A stretch of DNA of 64,000 bases, taken from positions 434,001-498,000 of the forward strand of contig AP025685.1 in NCBI GenBank assembly GCA_022846635.1, given 5' to 3'. The notes beneath the pieces are model-generated. The model was not told the origin of the DNA and ran no database searches. It saw only the letters and a program-made list of their open reading frames with translations. This document shows positions 43,387 through 53,264 of this stretch, piece by piece. The translations under genes were made by a program, and so were the position numbers. The DNA comes from Salmonella enterica subsp. enterica serovar Choleraesuis (GTDB lineage: Bacteria > Pseudomonadota > Gammaproteobacteria > Enterobacterales > Enterobacteriaceae). The number at the start of each line of letters is the position of its first letter. The stretch's first letter is position 1.

Positions 43387-46300
43387 GTGAAGCGATGGTC
43401 GGGCGTATTGCTACTGACAGGCACAGGGCTAGTTGTTAGCGTTGCGCTGCTGGTCAGTGGGTTGCGCCTGGCGCTGCCGGAAATAGATCGTATCCGTCCG
43501 CAACTTATTGACCGCATTGAAAACGCTACCGGCTATCCGGTCAGCGCAGGCAAGCTGGAAGCAAGCTGGCAATCTTTTGGTCCTACCCTCGAAATTCATG
43601 ATATCCATGCTGAGTTTAAGCAGGGTGTAGCAGATATTAAACGCGTCTCCCTGGCGCTGGATGTATGGAAAAGCCTGCTGCATATGCGCTGGCAGTTCCG
43701 CAATCTGACCTTCTATCAGCTCAACTTAAGCACCGATACGCCTCTGTCCGGCTCTCAGGGCGGTAATACTCTCAAGCCGAATCAGCTCACCGATCTTTTT
43801 TTGCGCCAGTTCGATCACTTTGATCTGCGCGATAGCAATATTCAATTTATTACTCCATCCGGGCAGCGTGCCCAGCTGGCTATTCCTCAACTCACCTGGC
43901 TTAACGGCCCTAATCGCCACCGGGCCGAAGGGGTAGTGAATCTTACCAGCCAAAACCGCCAGCACGGGGTAGTGAATGTGCGGATGGATCTGCGCGATGA
44001 AAAGGGGCTGCTGGATAGAGGTACGGTGTGGCTGCAGGCCGATGATGTTGATATGAAGCCCTGGCTTGGCCAGTGGATGAAAGATAACGTTACGCTGCAA
44101 AATGCCCGTTTCAGCCTGGAAGCCTGGATGGAGCTTGCCGATGGTGATGTGACCGGTGGCGATATTTTGCTGCGCCGGGGCGGGGCGCGCTGGCAGGGTG
44201 AGCAGAATGTGCACCGGCTAAGGGTAAATAATCTGGCGGCGCATATTACTCAGATGGGAGAAGGCTGGCTGCTTAAAGTGCCAGAAACCAATATCTCTAT
44301 TGATAATGTCGCCTGGCCGAAGACCGCTCTGGCTGTGGCCTGGTTGCCTAAACAAGATGTGAATGGCCGCGATCGGAATGACGATGAGCTGCGTGTTCGC
44401 GCCAGCCATCTGCAAATCGAGCGTCTCGATCCGCTCATATCCCTGACTAAAAAGTTAACCCCTAATCTGGGCGACATCTGGCGCACGATGAAACCGCATG
44501 GTTTTCTGGATGCTCTGGCGGTAGATATTCCTCTGCAAAATACCGAGCAGACCCGCTTTAACGGGCGGTGGCGCGATGTTAGCTGGCAACAGTGGAAGCT
44601 ATTACCGGGTGTTGAAAACTTATCAGGAACGGTAAGTGGCAGCGTGCCTGATGGACAGGCGACGGTGAAGGTAGCGAATGCCAAAATGCCTTATGAAGGC
44701 GTGTTCCGCGCACCGCTGGAAATAGCGAGTGGGAACGCTTTGATGAGCTGGCAGAAAAACGAGCAGGGCTTCATCCTGCGCGGTCAGAACATTGATGTGC
44801 AGGCTAACGCGCTGTGGGCTAACGGTGATTTTAGCTATAAGCAGCCGGTGGGAGAGCAACCCTGGCTGAGTATTTTAGCCGGTATCCGCACCAGCGATGG
44901 CGGTCAGGCATGGCGTTATTTCCCGGAAAACCTGATGGGCAGCCATTTGGTGGATTATCTGAGTGGAGCGATTAAAGGCGGGCAGGTTGATAACGCCACC
45001 CTGGTTTATGGTGGTAACCCCAAACTGTTCCCGTATAAGCACAATGAAGGGCAGTTTGAGGTTAAAGTGCCGCTCCATAATGCCACTTTTGCCTTCCAGC
45101 CTAATTGGCCTGCGCTAACCGGTTTTGATATCGATCTCGACTTTATTAATGACGGTCTGTGGATGAAAGCGCCTTCCGTCATGCTGGGCGGCGTTAAGGC
45201 TACTAACCTGATGGCGGTTATCCCGGATTATTCAGCCGAAAAACTCTTAATTGATGCTGATATTAACGGGCCGGGAAAAGAAGTGGGTCCTTACTTTAAG
45301 CAGACGCCGCTGGATAAATCACTTGGTGCCACTCTTGATGAGCTGCAGCTTGATGGAAATGTGAATGCTCGCTTGCATCTGAATATTCCGTTCAATGGCG
45401 ATATGACCACCGCTGAGGGTAAGGTTAGGCTGGCGGGAAACTCTTTATTTATTAAACCATTGAACAGTACTGTAGAAAATCTGACTGGCAGCTTTGATTT
45501 CCATAATGGAGATTTGCGCAGCGGGCCTCTGACCGGTCGCTGGTTCAATCAGCCGCTGGGCGTAGACTTCTTCACCAAAGAAGAGCCGAAGCAATATAAG
45601 GTCGGTGTTAATCTGAAAGGCAATTGGCAGCCGACGCAGATGAAAGTCCTGCCTGAACAAGTGGAGCAGCAGCTTTCTGGCTCGGTGCCGTGGCAGGGTA
45701 AAGTCGATATTTTACTGCCTTATCATGAAGGTACGACATATAACATTGCCCTGACGGGTGACCTGAAAGATATCGAAAGCCAGTTGCCATCACCGGCCGC
45801 GAAAGAGCGCGGAGAGCCACTACCGATGAAAATCGACGTGAAAGGCGACCTGCGCCACTTCGATCTCACCGGGAGTTTAGGCAGTCGCAATAATTTTAAC
45901 AGCCGTTGGTTGCTGGAGAAAAAACTAACGCTGGATAGAGCTATCTGGGCGACAGACAGCCGTACTCAACCGCCATTACCAGCACAGAGCGGCGTTGAGC
46001 TGAACCTGCCAGCGCTGAATGGAGCGGAGTGGCTGGCATTGTTCCAGGAAGGCGCGGCGCAAAAAGTAAGTTCCAATACCAGTTTCCCTGAGCGAGTCAC
46101 GCTGCGCACTCCGGAGCTCGAGATTGGCGGCCAGCGCTGGAATAACCTGAGCCTGACTTCTCAGCCTGTCGCCGGAGGCACACAGGTTGATGCTCAGGGC
46201 CGGGAGATTAATGGCCGCCTGACTATGAATAGAGACAAGCCATGGCAGGCGGACGTGAAGTATCTCTATTACAACCCGAGTGCTAACGACCTGTCTGGTC

Positions 46301-47178
46301 TGGGTGGCAATGCTAAAGGCGCAGCCCGCAATTCTAGGCAACCTGCGGGAAAAACGATTTCCTTCGCAAATTGGCCCAATCTCCAGCTGCGCTGCTCGGA
46401 ATGCTGGCTAATGGGGCAGAAATATGGCCGGGTTGATGGTGATTTTACTATCAATGGCAATACCATGACGCTGGCTAACGGGCTGGTCGATACCGGTTTT
46501 GGGAAGGTCACCGCACAAGGTTCATGGGCCAACTCTCCGGGAGCTCCACGAACTTCGCTTAAAGGCAAAATCAGCGGCGATAATTGGGATTCGACCACGG
46601 CTTTCCTGGGAGTGACTACTCCGCTAAGGGCCGGCAGCTATAAATCTGATTTTGACCTGCACTGGAGTTCAGTGCCGTGGGATCCGAAACTCTCTTCATT
46701 GAATGGCATCGTGAATACCCGCCTGGGTAAAGGTCAGATTGCAGACCTGGGTACCGGTCGTGCCGGGCAGTTACTGCGGCTGGTGAGCTTTGATGCGCTG
46801 CTGCGTAAGCTGCAATTCGATTTTAGCGATACCTTTGGGCAGGGCTTCTATTTTGACTCTATCCATAGCATGGTATGGATTAAAGACGGCGTGATGCATA
46901 CTGAAAACACGCTGGTGGATGGGCTGGAAGCCGATATTGCAATGGAAGGTTCTATTGACCTTGCGCGGCGTCAGATAGATATGGTGGCGGTTGTCACGCC
47001 GGAAATCTCGGCTACGGTAGGTGTCGCCACTGCCTTTGCTATTAACCCTATTGTTGGGGCCGCGGTTTTTGCCGCCAGTAAAGTACTGGGGCCAGTGTGG
47101 AATAAAATCTCGGTATTGCGTTACCAAATCCACGGGCCGCTGGATAAACCGCAGGTCAAAGAAGTATTACGGAAATAG
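43387..47178 (+). CDS. yhdP: AsmA-like phospholipid transport protein YhdP
   Basis: YhdP is a very large inner-membrane-anchored protein that, with TamB and YdbH, moves phospholipids to the outer membrane. From the GTG at 43387, preceded by GAGGAG at 43375-43380, it has 1263 residues; a GTG six codons earlier lacks that site. One N-terminal membrane segment (to about residue 28) precedes a long periplasmic groove of beta repeats. The conserved C terminus is TVGVATAFAINPIVGAAVFAA and LGPVWNKISVLRYQIHGPL. Confidence 0.94.
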   Translation: MKRWSGVLLLTGTGLVVSVALLVSGLRLALPEIDRIRPQLIDRIENATGYPVSAGKLEASWQSFGPTLEIHDIHAEFKQGVADIKRVSLALDVWKSLLHMRWQFRNLTFYQLNLSTDTPLSGSQGGNTLKPNQLTDLFLRQFDHFDLRDSNIQFITPSGQRAQLAIPQLTWLNGPNRHRAEGVVNLTSQNRQHGVVNVRMDLRDEKGLLDRGTVWLQADDVDMKPWLGQWMKDNVTLQNARFSLEAWMELADGDVTGGDILLRRGGARWQGEQNVHRLRVNNLAAHITQMGEGWLLKVPETNISIDNVAWPKTALAVAWLPKQDVNGRDRNDDELRVRASHLQIERLDPLISLTKKLTPNLGDIWRTMKPHGFLDALAVDIPLQNTEQTRFNGRWRDVSWQQWKLLPGVENLSGTVSGSVPDGQATVKVANAKMPYEGVFRAPLEIASGNALMSWQKNEQGFILRGQNIDVQANALWANGDFSYKQPVGEQPWLSILAGIRTSDGGQAWRYFPENLMGSHLVDYLSGAIKGGQVDNATLVYGGNPKLFPYKHNEGQFEVKVPLHNATFAFQPNWPALTGFDIDLDFINDGLWMKAPSVMLGGVKATNLMAVIPDYSAEKLLIDADINGPGKEVGPYFKQTPLDKSLGATLDELQLDGNVNARLHLNIPFNGDMTTAEGKVRLAGNSLFIKPLNSTVENLTGSFDFHNGDLRSGPLTGRWFNQPLGVDFFTKEEPKQYKVGVNLKGNWQPTQMKVLPEQVEQQLSGSVPWQGKVDILLPYHEGTTYNIALTGDLKDIESQLPSPAAKERGEPLPMKIDVKGDLRHFDLTGSLGSRNNFNSRWLLEKKLTLDRAIWATDSRTQPPLPAQSGVELNLPALNGAEWLALFQEGAAQKVSSNTSFPERVTLRTPELEIGGQRWNNLSLTSQPVAGGTQVDAQGREINGRLTMNRDKPWQADVKYLYYNPSANDLSGLGGNAKGAARNSRQPAGKTISFANWPNLQLRCSECWLMGQKYGRVDGDFTINGNTMTLANGLVDTGFGKVTAQGSWANSPGAPRTSLKGKISGDNWDSTTAFLGVTTPLRAGSYKSDFDLHWSSVPWDPKLSSLNGIVNTRLGKGQIADLGTGRAGQLLRLVSFDALLRKLQFDFSDTFGQGFYFDSIHSMVWIKDGVMHTENTLVDGLEADIAMEGSIDLARRQIDMVAVVTPEISATVGVATAFAINPIVGAAVFAASKVLGPVWNKISVLRYQIHGPLDKPQVKEVLRK

Positions 47179-47279
47179 GCCAAAGCTGGCGCCATTAATT
47201 TGACGTCAGCGATTAATTGCCTCAATATCAATAGATAAAACCATTTTTACGCCGGACGGGCGTCAGCGAGTAGCAAACC

Positions 47280-48725
47280 ATGAGTCTGAACTCTGTAAGC
47301 GATCAATTATTAACCGCTAATGGCCTTAGCCATCAGGATCTGTTTTCCATTCTCGGACAGTTATCCGAGCGCCGTCTGGATTATGGCGATCTCTATTTTC
47401 AGTCCAGTTATCACGAGTCCTGGGTTCTGGAAGATCGCATCATTAAAGACGGCTCTTACAACATTGACCAGGGCGTTGGCGTGCGCGCAATTAACGGCGA
47501 GAAAACCGGTTTTGCCTATGCCGACCAGATAAGCCTGCTGGCATTAACTCAGAGTGCCGAAGCCGCACGGAGTATCGTTCGGGAGCAGGGTACAGGTAAA
47601 GCCCATACCCTCAGCCACCGTGAACATCAGCCTTTGTATAGCGCTATCGATCCCTTGCAGAGTATGAGCCGCGAAGAGAAGCTCGATATTCTCAAGCGTG
47701 TAGACGCCGTAGCACGAGCAGCTGACTCGCGGGTGCAGGAAGTGAATGCCAGCCTAACCGGTGTTTATGAACTGATTCTGGTAGCCGCGACCGACGGTAC
47801 CCTGGCTGCCGATGTGCGCCCTCTGGTACGACTGTCGGTAAGCGTGCAGGTAGAAGAAGACGGCAAGCGTGAGCGCGGCTCCAGCGGCGGCGGCGGCCGT
47901 TTCGGCTATGAGTGGTTCCTGGAGAGCGTTGACGGTGAGGTCCGCGCCGATGCATGGGCTAAAGAAGCTGTGCGTATGGCGTTGGTTAATCTGTCGGCCA
48001 TTGCGGCTCCAGCCGGATTACTGCCGGTGGTGCTGGGCGCTGGCTGGCCGGGCGTATTGCTGCATGAAGCCGTGGGCCACGGTCTGGAAGGCGACTTTAA
48101 TCGCCGCGGGACCTCCGTATTCAGCGGTCAGATGGGTAAACAGGTGGCTTCATCTCTTTGTACCATTGTTGATGATGGAACTATCGCCAATCGCCGTGGG
48201 TCGGTCGCTATTGATGATGAAGGCGTGGCCGGGCAGTACAACGTGCTGATTGAAAACGGCGTACTCAAAGGCTTTATGCAGGATAAAATGAATGCTCGCC
48301 TGATGGGGATGGCGCCGACCGGCAATGGCCGTCGTGAGTCTTACGCCCACTTGCCAATGCCACGCATGACTAATACTTACATGCTGGCCGGGCAATCCAC
48401 GCCGGAAGAAATTATCTCTTCGGTAGAATATGGGTTGTATGCGCCAAACTTCGGCGGCGGTCAGGTCGATATCACCTCCGGTAAGTTTGTGTTCTCAACC
48501 TCAGAGGCCTACCTGATTGAAAACGGTAAGGTCACTAAACCGGTTAAAGGCGCAACTCTGATTGGGTCTGGTATCGAAACCATGCAGAAAGTTTCCATGG
48601 TGGGTAACGATCTGCGGCTCGATAACGGGGTCGGTGTTTGCGGCAAAGAAGGGCAGAGTGTGCCGGTAGGCGTCGGCCAGCCGACGCTGAAAGTCGACGA
48701 GCTGACCGTGGGCGGCACCGCCTGA
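47280..48725 (+). CDS. tldD: Metalloprotease TldD
   Basis: TldD pairs with TldE/PmbA to cleave small unfolded peptides, including microcin B17 precursor and CcdA. It has 481 residues, as in E. coli. The zinc site HEAVGH is at residues 262-267 ([15 protein letters not shown]), and a downstream Cys ligand is in [18 protein letters not shown]. It is transcribed in the same direction as yhdP, with 101 nt between them. Confidence 0.98.
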   Translation: MSLNSVSDQLLTANGLSHQDLFSILGQLSERRLDYGDLYFQSSYHESWVLEDRIIKDGSYNIDQGVGVRAINGEKTGFAYADQISLLALTQSAEAARSIVREQGTGKAHTLSHREHQPLYSAIDPLQSMSREEKLDILKRVDAVARAADSRVQEVNASLTGVYELILVAATDGTLAADVRPLVRLSVSVQVEEDGKRERGSSGGGGRFGYEWFLESVDGEVRADAWAKEAVRMALVNLSAIAAPAGLLPVVLGAGWPGVLLHEAVGHGLEGDFNRRGTSVFSGQMGKQVASSLCTIVDDGTIANRRGSVAIDDEGVAGQYNVLIENGVLKGFMQDKMNARLMGMAPTGNGRRESYAHLPMPRMTNTYMLAGQSTPEEIISSVEYGLYAPNFGGGQVDITSGKFVFSTSEAYLIENGKVTKPVKGATLIGSGIETMQKVSMVGNDLRLDNGVGVCGKEGQSVPVGVGQPTLKVDELTVGGTA

Positions 48726-48740
48726 TAACGTTACATTCTT

Positions 48741-49679
48741 CTAGCGGCGCGCGGGGATACCATTTGCCTCGCGCACCCCTTCATAGGTTTGGGCAACCCG
48801 CGTGAAGTAGTCATTCAAATAGTTAATGCACACCTGTACTTTCAGCGGCATCTTATCCTTTTCTGTGTAAACCGCGTATACCGGTCTCGGCTCTGACTGA
48901 TAGCTCGGCAGCAGGATTTCCAGCTCTCCATTATTCACTTCATCGATAATCCACATGAGCGGTACATAAGCAATACCAGCACCGCCCCGCAGCCAGCGAC
49001 TTAGCGTCATAGGGTCATTAGTGACGAAGCGCCCATGAGGCACCAGCTTAGTTGAGAACCCGTCCGGATCGATAAGCTCAAATTCATTATCTGGCCGTCT
49101 GCTGTAGGTGAGCCATGAATGGCTGGCCAGCTCTGCCGGTTTTTGCGGGCAGCCAAATTGCTCCAGGTAGCGCGGTGCGGCGCAAACCACCATCGGCATA
49201 GAGCCAAGCTGCTTAGAAAACATTCCCGAATCCGGAAGCTTACCTACCCGAATAACCAAATCGAGGCTGTTATCGATCAGATCGGGATAGGGGGTGCCGG
49301 TTACCAGGCTTACTTCCAGGCCAGGATACTCGCGCAACATTTCAGCAGTCATCGGTGCTAGCACATTTTGTGCCATAGTCGAGGAGCTCCCAATACGCAA
49401 AGTGCCTACTGGTGTATTGTTAAATGCGTACAATTGTTCATGAACTTCCTTAACTTCATGAAGCATTTTTTTACAGCCAAGAAAATATATTTTCCCGGCC
49501 TCGGTGAGTCCAATACGTCGGGTGCTTCTGTTTAATAGCTTGATTTGCAAGTCATCTTCTAGCCTTGATACCGTCTGGCTAATAGAAGATACGCTCATAT
49601 CCAGCTGCCTGGCGGCGGCGGTAAACGAGCCCATTTCGACGACTTTTGCAAACACAGACATGTGCTTTAAGCGTTCCAT
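48741..49679 (-). CDS. aaeR: LysR-type regulator AaeR
   Basis: AaeR activates the aromatic-carboxylic-acid efflux genes aaeXAB in E. coli. The 312-residue protein has an N-terminal winged helix (GSFTAAARQLDMSVSSISQTVSRLEDDL) and a C-terminal effector domain. It is three residues longer than E. coli AaeR. It is divergent from aaeX over 187 bp, the standard arrangement for LysR regulation. Confidence 0.95.
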   Translation of the reverse strand: MERLKHMSVFAKVVEMGSFTAAARQLDMSVSSISQTVSRLEDDLQIKLLNRSTRRIGLTEAGKIYFLGCKKMLHEVKEVHEQLYAFNNTPVGTLRIGSSSTMAQNVLAPMTAEMLREYPGLEVSLVTGTPYPDLIDNSLDLVIRVGKLPDSGMFSKQLGSMPMVVCAAPRYLEQFGCPQKPAELASHSWLTYSRRPDNEFELIDPDGFSTKLVPHGRFVTNDPMTLSRWLRGGAGIAYVPLMWIIDEVNNGELEILLPSYQSEPRPVYAVYTEKDKMPLKVQVCINYLNDYFTRVAQTYEGVREANGIPARR

Positions 49680-49697
49680 TGTTCACTCTGAGTGAAA

Positions 49698-49713
49698 AGT
49701 GATTTAGATCACG
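49698..49713. promoter_or_regulatory. CRP-like site in the aaeR-aaeX region
   Basis: GTGA-TTTAGA-TCAC (49699-49712) has both core half sites of the CRP consensus with the 6-bp spacer; only the outermost bases differ. It lies 20 bp upstream of the aaeR start codon and 154 bp from aaeX. Confidence 0.45.
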
Positions 49714-49866
49714 GATTATAGATAACGGGAGAACTATTACGCTAATATATTATGATTACTATAACAGCGACCGCACTGCTCGCCTGACCATCCATCGGTC
49801 ATTTTTCTGTTGCGGTTTGTTTTTAAGACATTATGAAAGTCCTGCAAATGTGTATCCAAGGTTAAA

Positions 49867-50070
49867 ATGAGCTTATTTCCGGTCATTGTGGTTTTTGGCT
49901 TGTCCTTTCCACCGATCTTTTTTGAACTAATTATATCGCTGGCCGTTTTTTGGCTGGTACGGCGTTTGTTGACGCCAACCGGTATCTACGACTTCGTGTG
50001 GCATCCGGCTTTGTTTAATGTTGCGCTGTACTGCTGCTTGTTCTGGCTCATATCGCATCTTTTCGTTTGA
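49867..50070 (+). CDS. aaeX: Small membrane protein AaeX
   Basis: This is a 67-residue inner-membrane protein with two membrane segments ([24 protein letters not shown] and the C-terminal [15 protein letters not shown]). It belongs to the DUF1656 family and precedes the AaeAB efflux pair in all known aae operons. Its exact role is not known. It ends 7 nt before aaeA. Confidence 0.95.
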   Translation: MSLFPVIVVFGLSFPPIFFELIISLAVFWLVRRLLTPTGIYDFVWHPALFNVALYCCLFWLISHLFV

Positions 50071-50077
50071 GGTTGAA

Positions 50078-51010
50078 GTGAAAACACTAACAAGAAATAT
50101 CACGCGTACCACCATAACCGTCGCACTGGTGGTGCTGGCTTTCCTGGCTATATTCCGGATATGGGTTTACTACACGGAGTCTCCATGGACTCGTGATGCC
50201 CGCTTTACCGCAGACGTGGTGGCAATCGCGCCCGACGTTTCGGGGCTGGTTACCCAGGTAAATATCAAAGATAACCAGCTAGTGAAAAAAGGTGATGTGC
50301 TGTTTGTTATTGACCAGCCGCGTTACAAACAGGCCCTGGCTCAGGCTCAGGCCGATGTAGAGTACTACCAGGCGCTGGCCGCTGAGAAAAGACGTGAGGC
50401 TGAACGCCGTAATCAGCTGGGTACTATTGCCATTTCACGTGAGCAAATCGATCAGGCTAACAACACGCTGCAAACCGTGCAGCATCAGTTGGCAGGTGCA
50501 ATCGCCAGCCGTGATCTGGCAGCAATTGACCTTCAGCGTACTACCGTGCGCGCCCCGGCCGATGGCTGGATAACCAACCTCAACGTATATGGTGGTGAGT
50601 TCATTACTCGTGGCTCAACCGCCGTAGCCCTGGTTAAAAAAGGCACTTTCTACATTCAGGCTTATATGGAAGAAACCAAGCTTGAAGGTATTCGTCGTGG
50701 ATTCCGGGTGCAGATTACTCCGCTGGGCAGCAACGAAGTGCTGCGCGGCTCGGTTGACAGTATTGCGGCAGGTGTAACTAACGCCAGCAGTTCTGATGAT
50801 AAAAAAGGGATGGCAACGGTCGACTCCAACCTTGAGTGGGTGCGTCTGGCGCAGCGTATTCCGGTGCGAATCCATCTTGATGTACAGCCTGATAACCGGT
50901 TCCCTGCCGGTACTACGGCAACTGTGGTTGTTAACGGTGAAACTGACCGTGATGTCAGCCAGGACTCATTTTTCATGAAGGTTTTACACCGTCTGCGTGA
51001 GTTCGGTTGA
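50078..51010 (+). CDS. aaeA: Membrane-fusion protein AaeA of p-hydroxybenzoate efflux
   Basis: AaeA is the periplasmic adaptor of the AaeAB pump for aromatic carboxylic acids. From the GTG at 50078 (protein [13 protein letters not shown]) it has 310 residues. It has one N-terminal membrane anchor, a lipoyl/barrel-sandwich domain ([23 protein letters not shown]), a coiled-coil hairpin near residues 90-150 and [17 protein letters not shown]. The open frame extends 20 codons further into aaeX, but no start there fits. aaeB follows 6 nt later. Confidence 0.95.
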   Translation: MKTLTRNITRTTITVALVVLAFLAIFRIWVYYTESPWTRDARFTADVVAIAPDVSGLVTQVNIKDNQLVKKGDVLFVIDQPRYKQALAQAQADVEYYQALAAEKRREAERRNQLGTIAISREQIDQANNTLQTVQHQLAGAIASRDLAAIDLQRTTVRAPADGWITNLNVYGGEFITRGSTAVALVKKGTFYIQAYMEETKLEGIRRGFRVQITPLGSNEVLRGSVDSIAAGVTNASSSDDKKGMATVDSNLEWVRLAQRIPVRIHLDVQPDNRFPAGTTATVVVNGETDRDVSQDSFFMKVLHRLREFG

Positions 51011-51016
51011 TAAAAA

Positions 51017-52984
51017 ATGACATCATGGCGTATTTCACGCCCGCACTTGCGTTTTGCCGTCAAACTTGCGACGGCAATTGTGCTGGCTTTGTTTGTTGGA
51101 TTCCGTTTTGAACTAGAAACACCACGTTGGGCAGTACTAACTGCCGCAGTTGTTGCCGCAGGGCCGGCTTTCGCTGCCGGTGGTGAACCTTATTCCGGAG
51201 CTATTCGTTATCGCGGCATGTTGCGCGTCGCGGGGACTTTTCTTGGCAGTATTGTTGCGCTGGTTTTAGTTATCGGCCTGATTCGGGCTCCAGTGATATT
51301 GCTGTTAGTGTGCTGCATTTGGGCCGGTTTTTGTACCTGGATGTCGTCAATCTCCCGCGTTGCCAACTCCTATGGGTGGGGGCTTTCTGGGTATACCGCG
51401 CTGATTGTTGTGGTATCCGCAAAAGCGACCCCGTTGCTGACACCGCAATATGCGGTTGAGCGCTGCTGTGAAATTGTTATTGGTATCGTTTGTGCGATTG
51501 TCGCCGATCTTATCTTCTCTCCACGTTCGATTAAGCAGGAGATAGACCGGGAGCTGGACAGCCTGCTGGTGGATCAATACCGGCTGATGCAAAGCTGTCT
51601 GCAACATAGCGAGCGTTATGATATCGACAAAAATATCAGCGAAATGATTCGGCGTACCGAGGCCCTCGAAGGTATGAGGGATAACCTTAAGTTAGAGTCA
51701 TCGCGCTGGGCGCTGGCAAACCGGCGGCTAAAAGCGATTAACTCGCTGTTGCTAACTCTGATAACTCAGGCAAGCGAAACCTGGCTGATCCAGGATAGCC
51801 GGCTGGACTATATTCCAGCGCGGTTCAGGGTATTGCTGGATCAGCCGGTTGAGAATATGAACGACGTACATCAGCACCTCAAGCAGATGCGTCGCCTTAT
51901 TGCTACCGCTGGGCAGAATGATACTCCTGACAACATCTATAACTGGGTCAGGTCGGCAACGCGTTGCTTATTGCTACGGCGTGGTTTTGTCTCCAACGTG
52001 CGTATCAGTGCGAGGGAGGAGGAAGTATTGCAGGGTGAGCCGGTTCCCTCCCCACATTCTGCCGAGCATCATCAGGCCAGAGTAAACTTTCTGCGTACTT
52101 CGGTTGCGGCGGGTTTGGGGGTGTTGTTCTGGTTGTGGACTGACTGGAACTCCGGTGCTGGCTGTATCACCATGATAGCCATCGTAACTTCACTCGCGAT
52201 GCGCACGCCGAATCCGCGATTGACGGCGCTGGACTTTGTTTTCGGGATGATACTCGCGGTTCCGGTAGGCGGGCTGTTTTACCTGTGGGTAATGCCTAAT
52301 AGCCAGCAGAGCATGCTGTTGCTGTGTATGAGCTTCGCCATATTTGGGGTTCTGGTTGGTATAGCCGTGCAGAGAAGGCGGCTTGGGGCGTTAGGTTCGT
52401 TGACGGGTATCATCAATATTCTGGTGCTGAACAACCCCATGTCGTTCCAGGTGGAGAAGTTTATTGATGGCGCGCTGGGCCAGGTTATGGGTGTAAGTAT
52501 CGCCTATATCGTTATCGCCGTGATTCGCGATAAATCTACGGCGCGAACCGGTCAGGTTCTGTTGAATCAGTTTGTGTCTTCTGCCGTATCGGCGCTGACC
52601 ACCCGCTCGCTTCGGCGGCGTGAGAACCATCTGCCTGCGCTATACCAGCAGCTGTTTTTATTGATGAGCAAGTTCCCGGACGATATTGATAAATTCCGTC
52701 TGGCTTTACGGCTCATTATTGCCCATCAGCGTTTACGCTCGATTGTACTGCCTGCCAGTGCTGAGCTGTCTGATTATCACCGGCATTTGCGGGAGACCGC
52801 AAACCGCGTGACAGAGGCAAAATCTGATACTAAACGTCGCCATTATTATCAAAGGCTTTTGACGGAACTTGGTATTTATCTGGAGAAACTGAAAATGTGT
52901 GGGGCACCACTACAGGTTACGGAGCTGGTGACAAGACTGGTGGTTATACTAAATAACTACCAGCACGTTATGACTGATAGCTAA
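51017..52984 (+). CDS. AaeB efflux transporter, first copy (divergent)
   Basis: This 655-residue inner-membrane protein of the aromatic acid exporter (FUSC) family is placed where aaeB is expected, 6 nt after aaeA. Two blocks of about five or six membrane segments flank a cytoplasmic domain (about residues 160-355). It shares 50 of its first 60 residues with the second copy at 53265. Its middle domain ([22 protein letters not shown]) departs from both the second copy and E. coli AaeB, so it looks like the fast-evolving member of the pair. Confidence 0.9.
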   Translation: MTSWRISRPHLRFAVKLATAIVLALFVGFRFELETPRWAVLTAAVVAAGPAFAAGGEPYSGAIRYRGMLRVAGTFLGSIVALVLVIGLIRAPVILLLVCCIWAGFCTWMSSISRVANSYGWGLSGYTALIVVVSAKATPLLTPQYAVERCCEIVIGIVCAIVADLIFSPRSIKQEIDRELDSLLVDQYRLMQSCLQHSERYDIDKNISEMIRRTEALEGMRDNLKLESSRWALANRRLKAINSLLLTLITQASETWLIQDSRLDYIPARFRVLLDQPVENMNDVHQHLKQMRRLIATAGQNDTPDNIYNWVRSATRCLLLRRGFVSNVRISAREEEVLQGEPVPSPHSAEHHQARVNFLRTSVAAGLGVLFWLWTDWNSGAGCITMIAIVTSLAMRTPNPRLTALDFVFGMILAVPVGGLFYLWVMPNSQQSMLLLCMSFAIFGVLVGIAVQRRRLGALGSLTGIINILVLNNPMSFQVEKFIDGALGQVMGVSIAYIVIAVIRDKSTARTGQVLLNQFVSSAVSALTTRSLRRRENHLPALYQQLFLLMSKFPDDIDKFRLALRLIIAHQRLRSIVLPASAELSDYHRHLRETANRVTEAKSDTKRRHYYQRLLTELGIYLEKLKMCGAPLQVTELVTRLVVILNNYQHVMTDS

Positions 52985-53055
52985 TACTAAAACCTGGTGC
53001 CGCGTTGACTTTTAAAACATAGCTAACAAGCTAGAAATGTAGTTAGGAGGATACG

Positions 53056-53262
53056 ATGGACGAGCAAATGCAGTGGGGGGGAGTATTCTCAGCCCTATGC
53101 GGCCTGAAAGGGCATAAAGGACGTAAACTACAGTCTCTGCGGAGTTTGATGGTAAGCGTCGATAGAATCAGGCGACTCCGGGTTTATGCCTTGCGAGCGC
53201 CGGGATCCGCTGCTTTTCAGGGAAGCTTGTCCATTGGCTGTTCAACTGTGTTGGGCCGCTGA
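53056..53262 (+). CDS. Small ORF directly ahead of the second aaeB copy
   Basis: This 68-codon frame has an excellent Shine-Dalgarno (TTAGGAGG, 53043-53050) 5 nt before its ATG. Its TGA is only 2 nt ahead of the next aaeB ATG, so ribosomes ending here could start on aaeB. The peptide is basic ([21 protein letters not shown]), has no membrane segment, and I recognise no family. It may be a leader peptide, a coupling ORF or chance; the second aaeB copy has no good ribosome site of its own. Confidence 0.35.
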   Translation: MDEQMQWGGVFSALCGLKGHKGRKLQSLRSLMVSVDRIRRLRVYALRAPGSAAFQGSLSIGCSTVLGR

Positions 53263-53264
53263 TC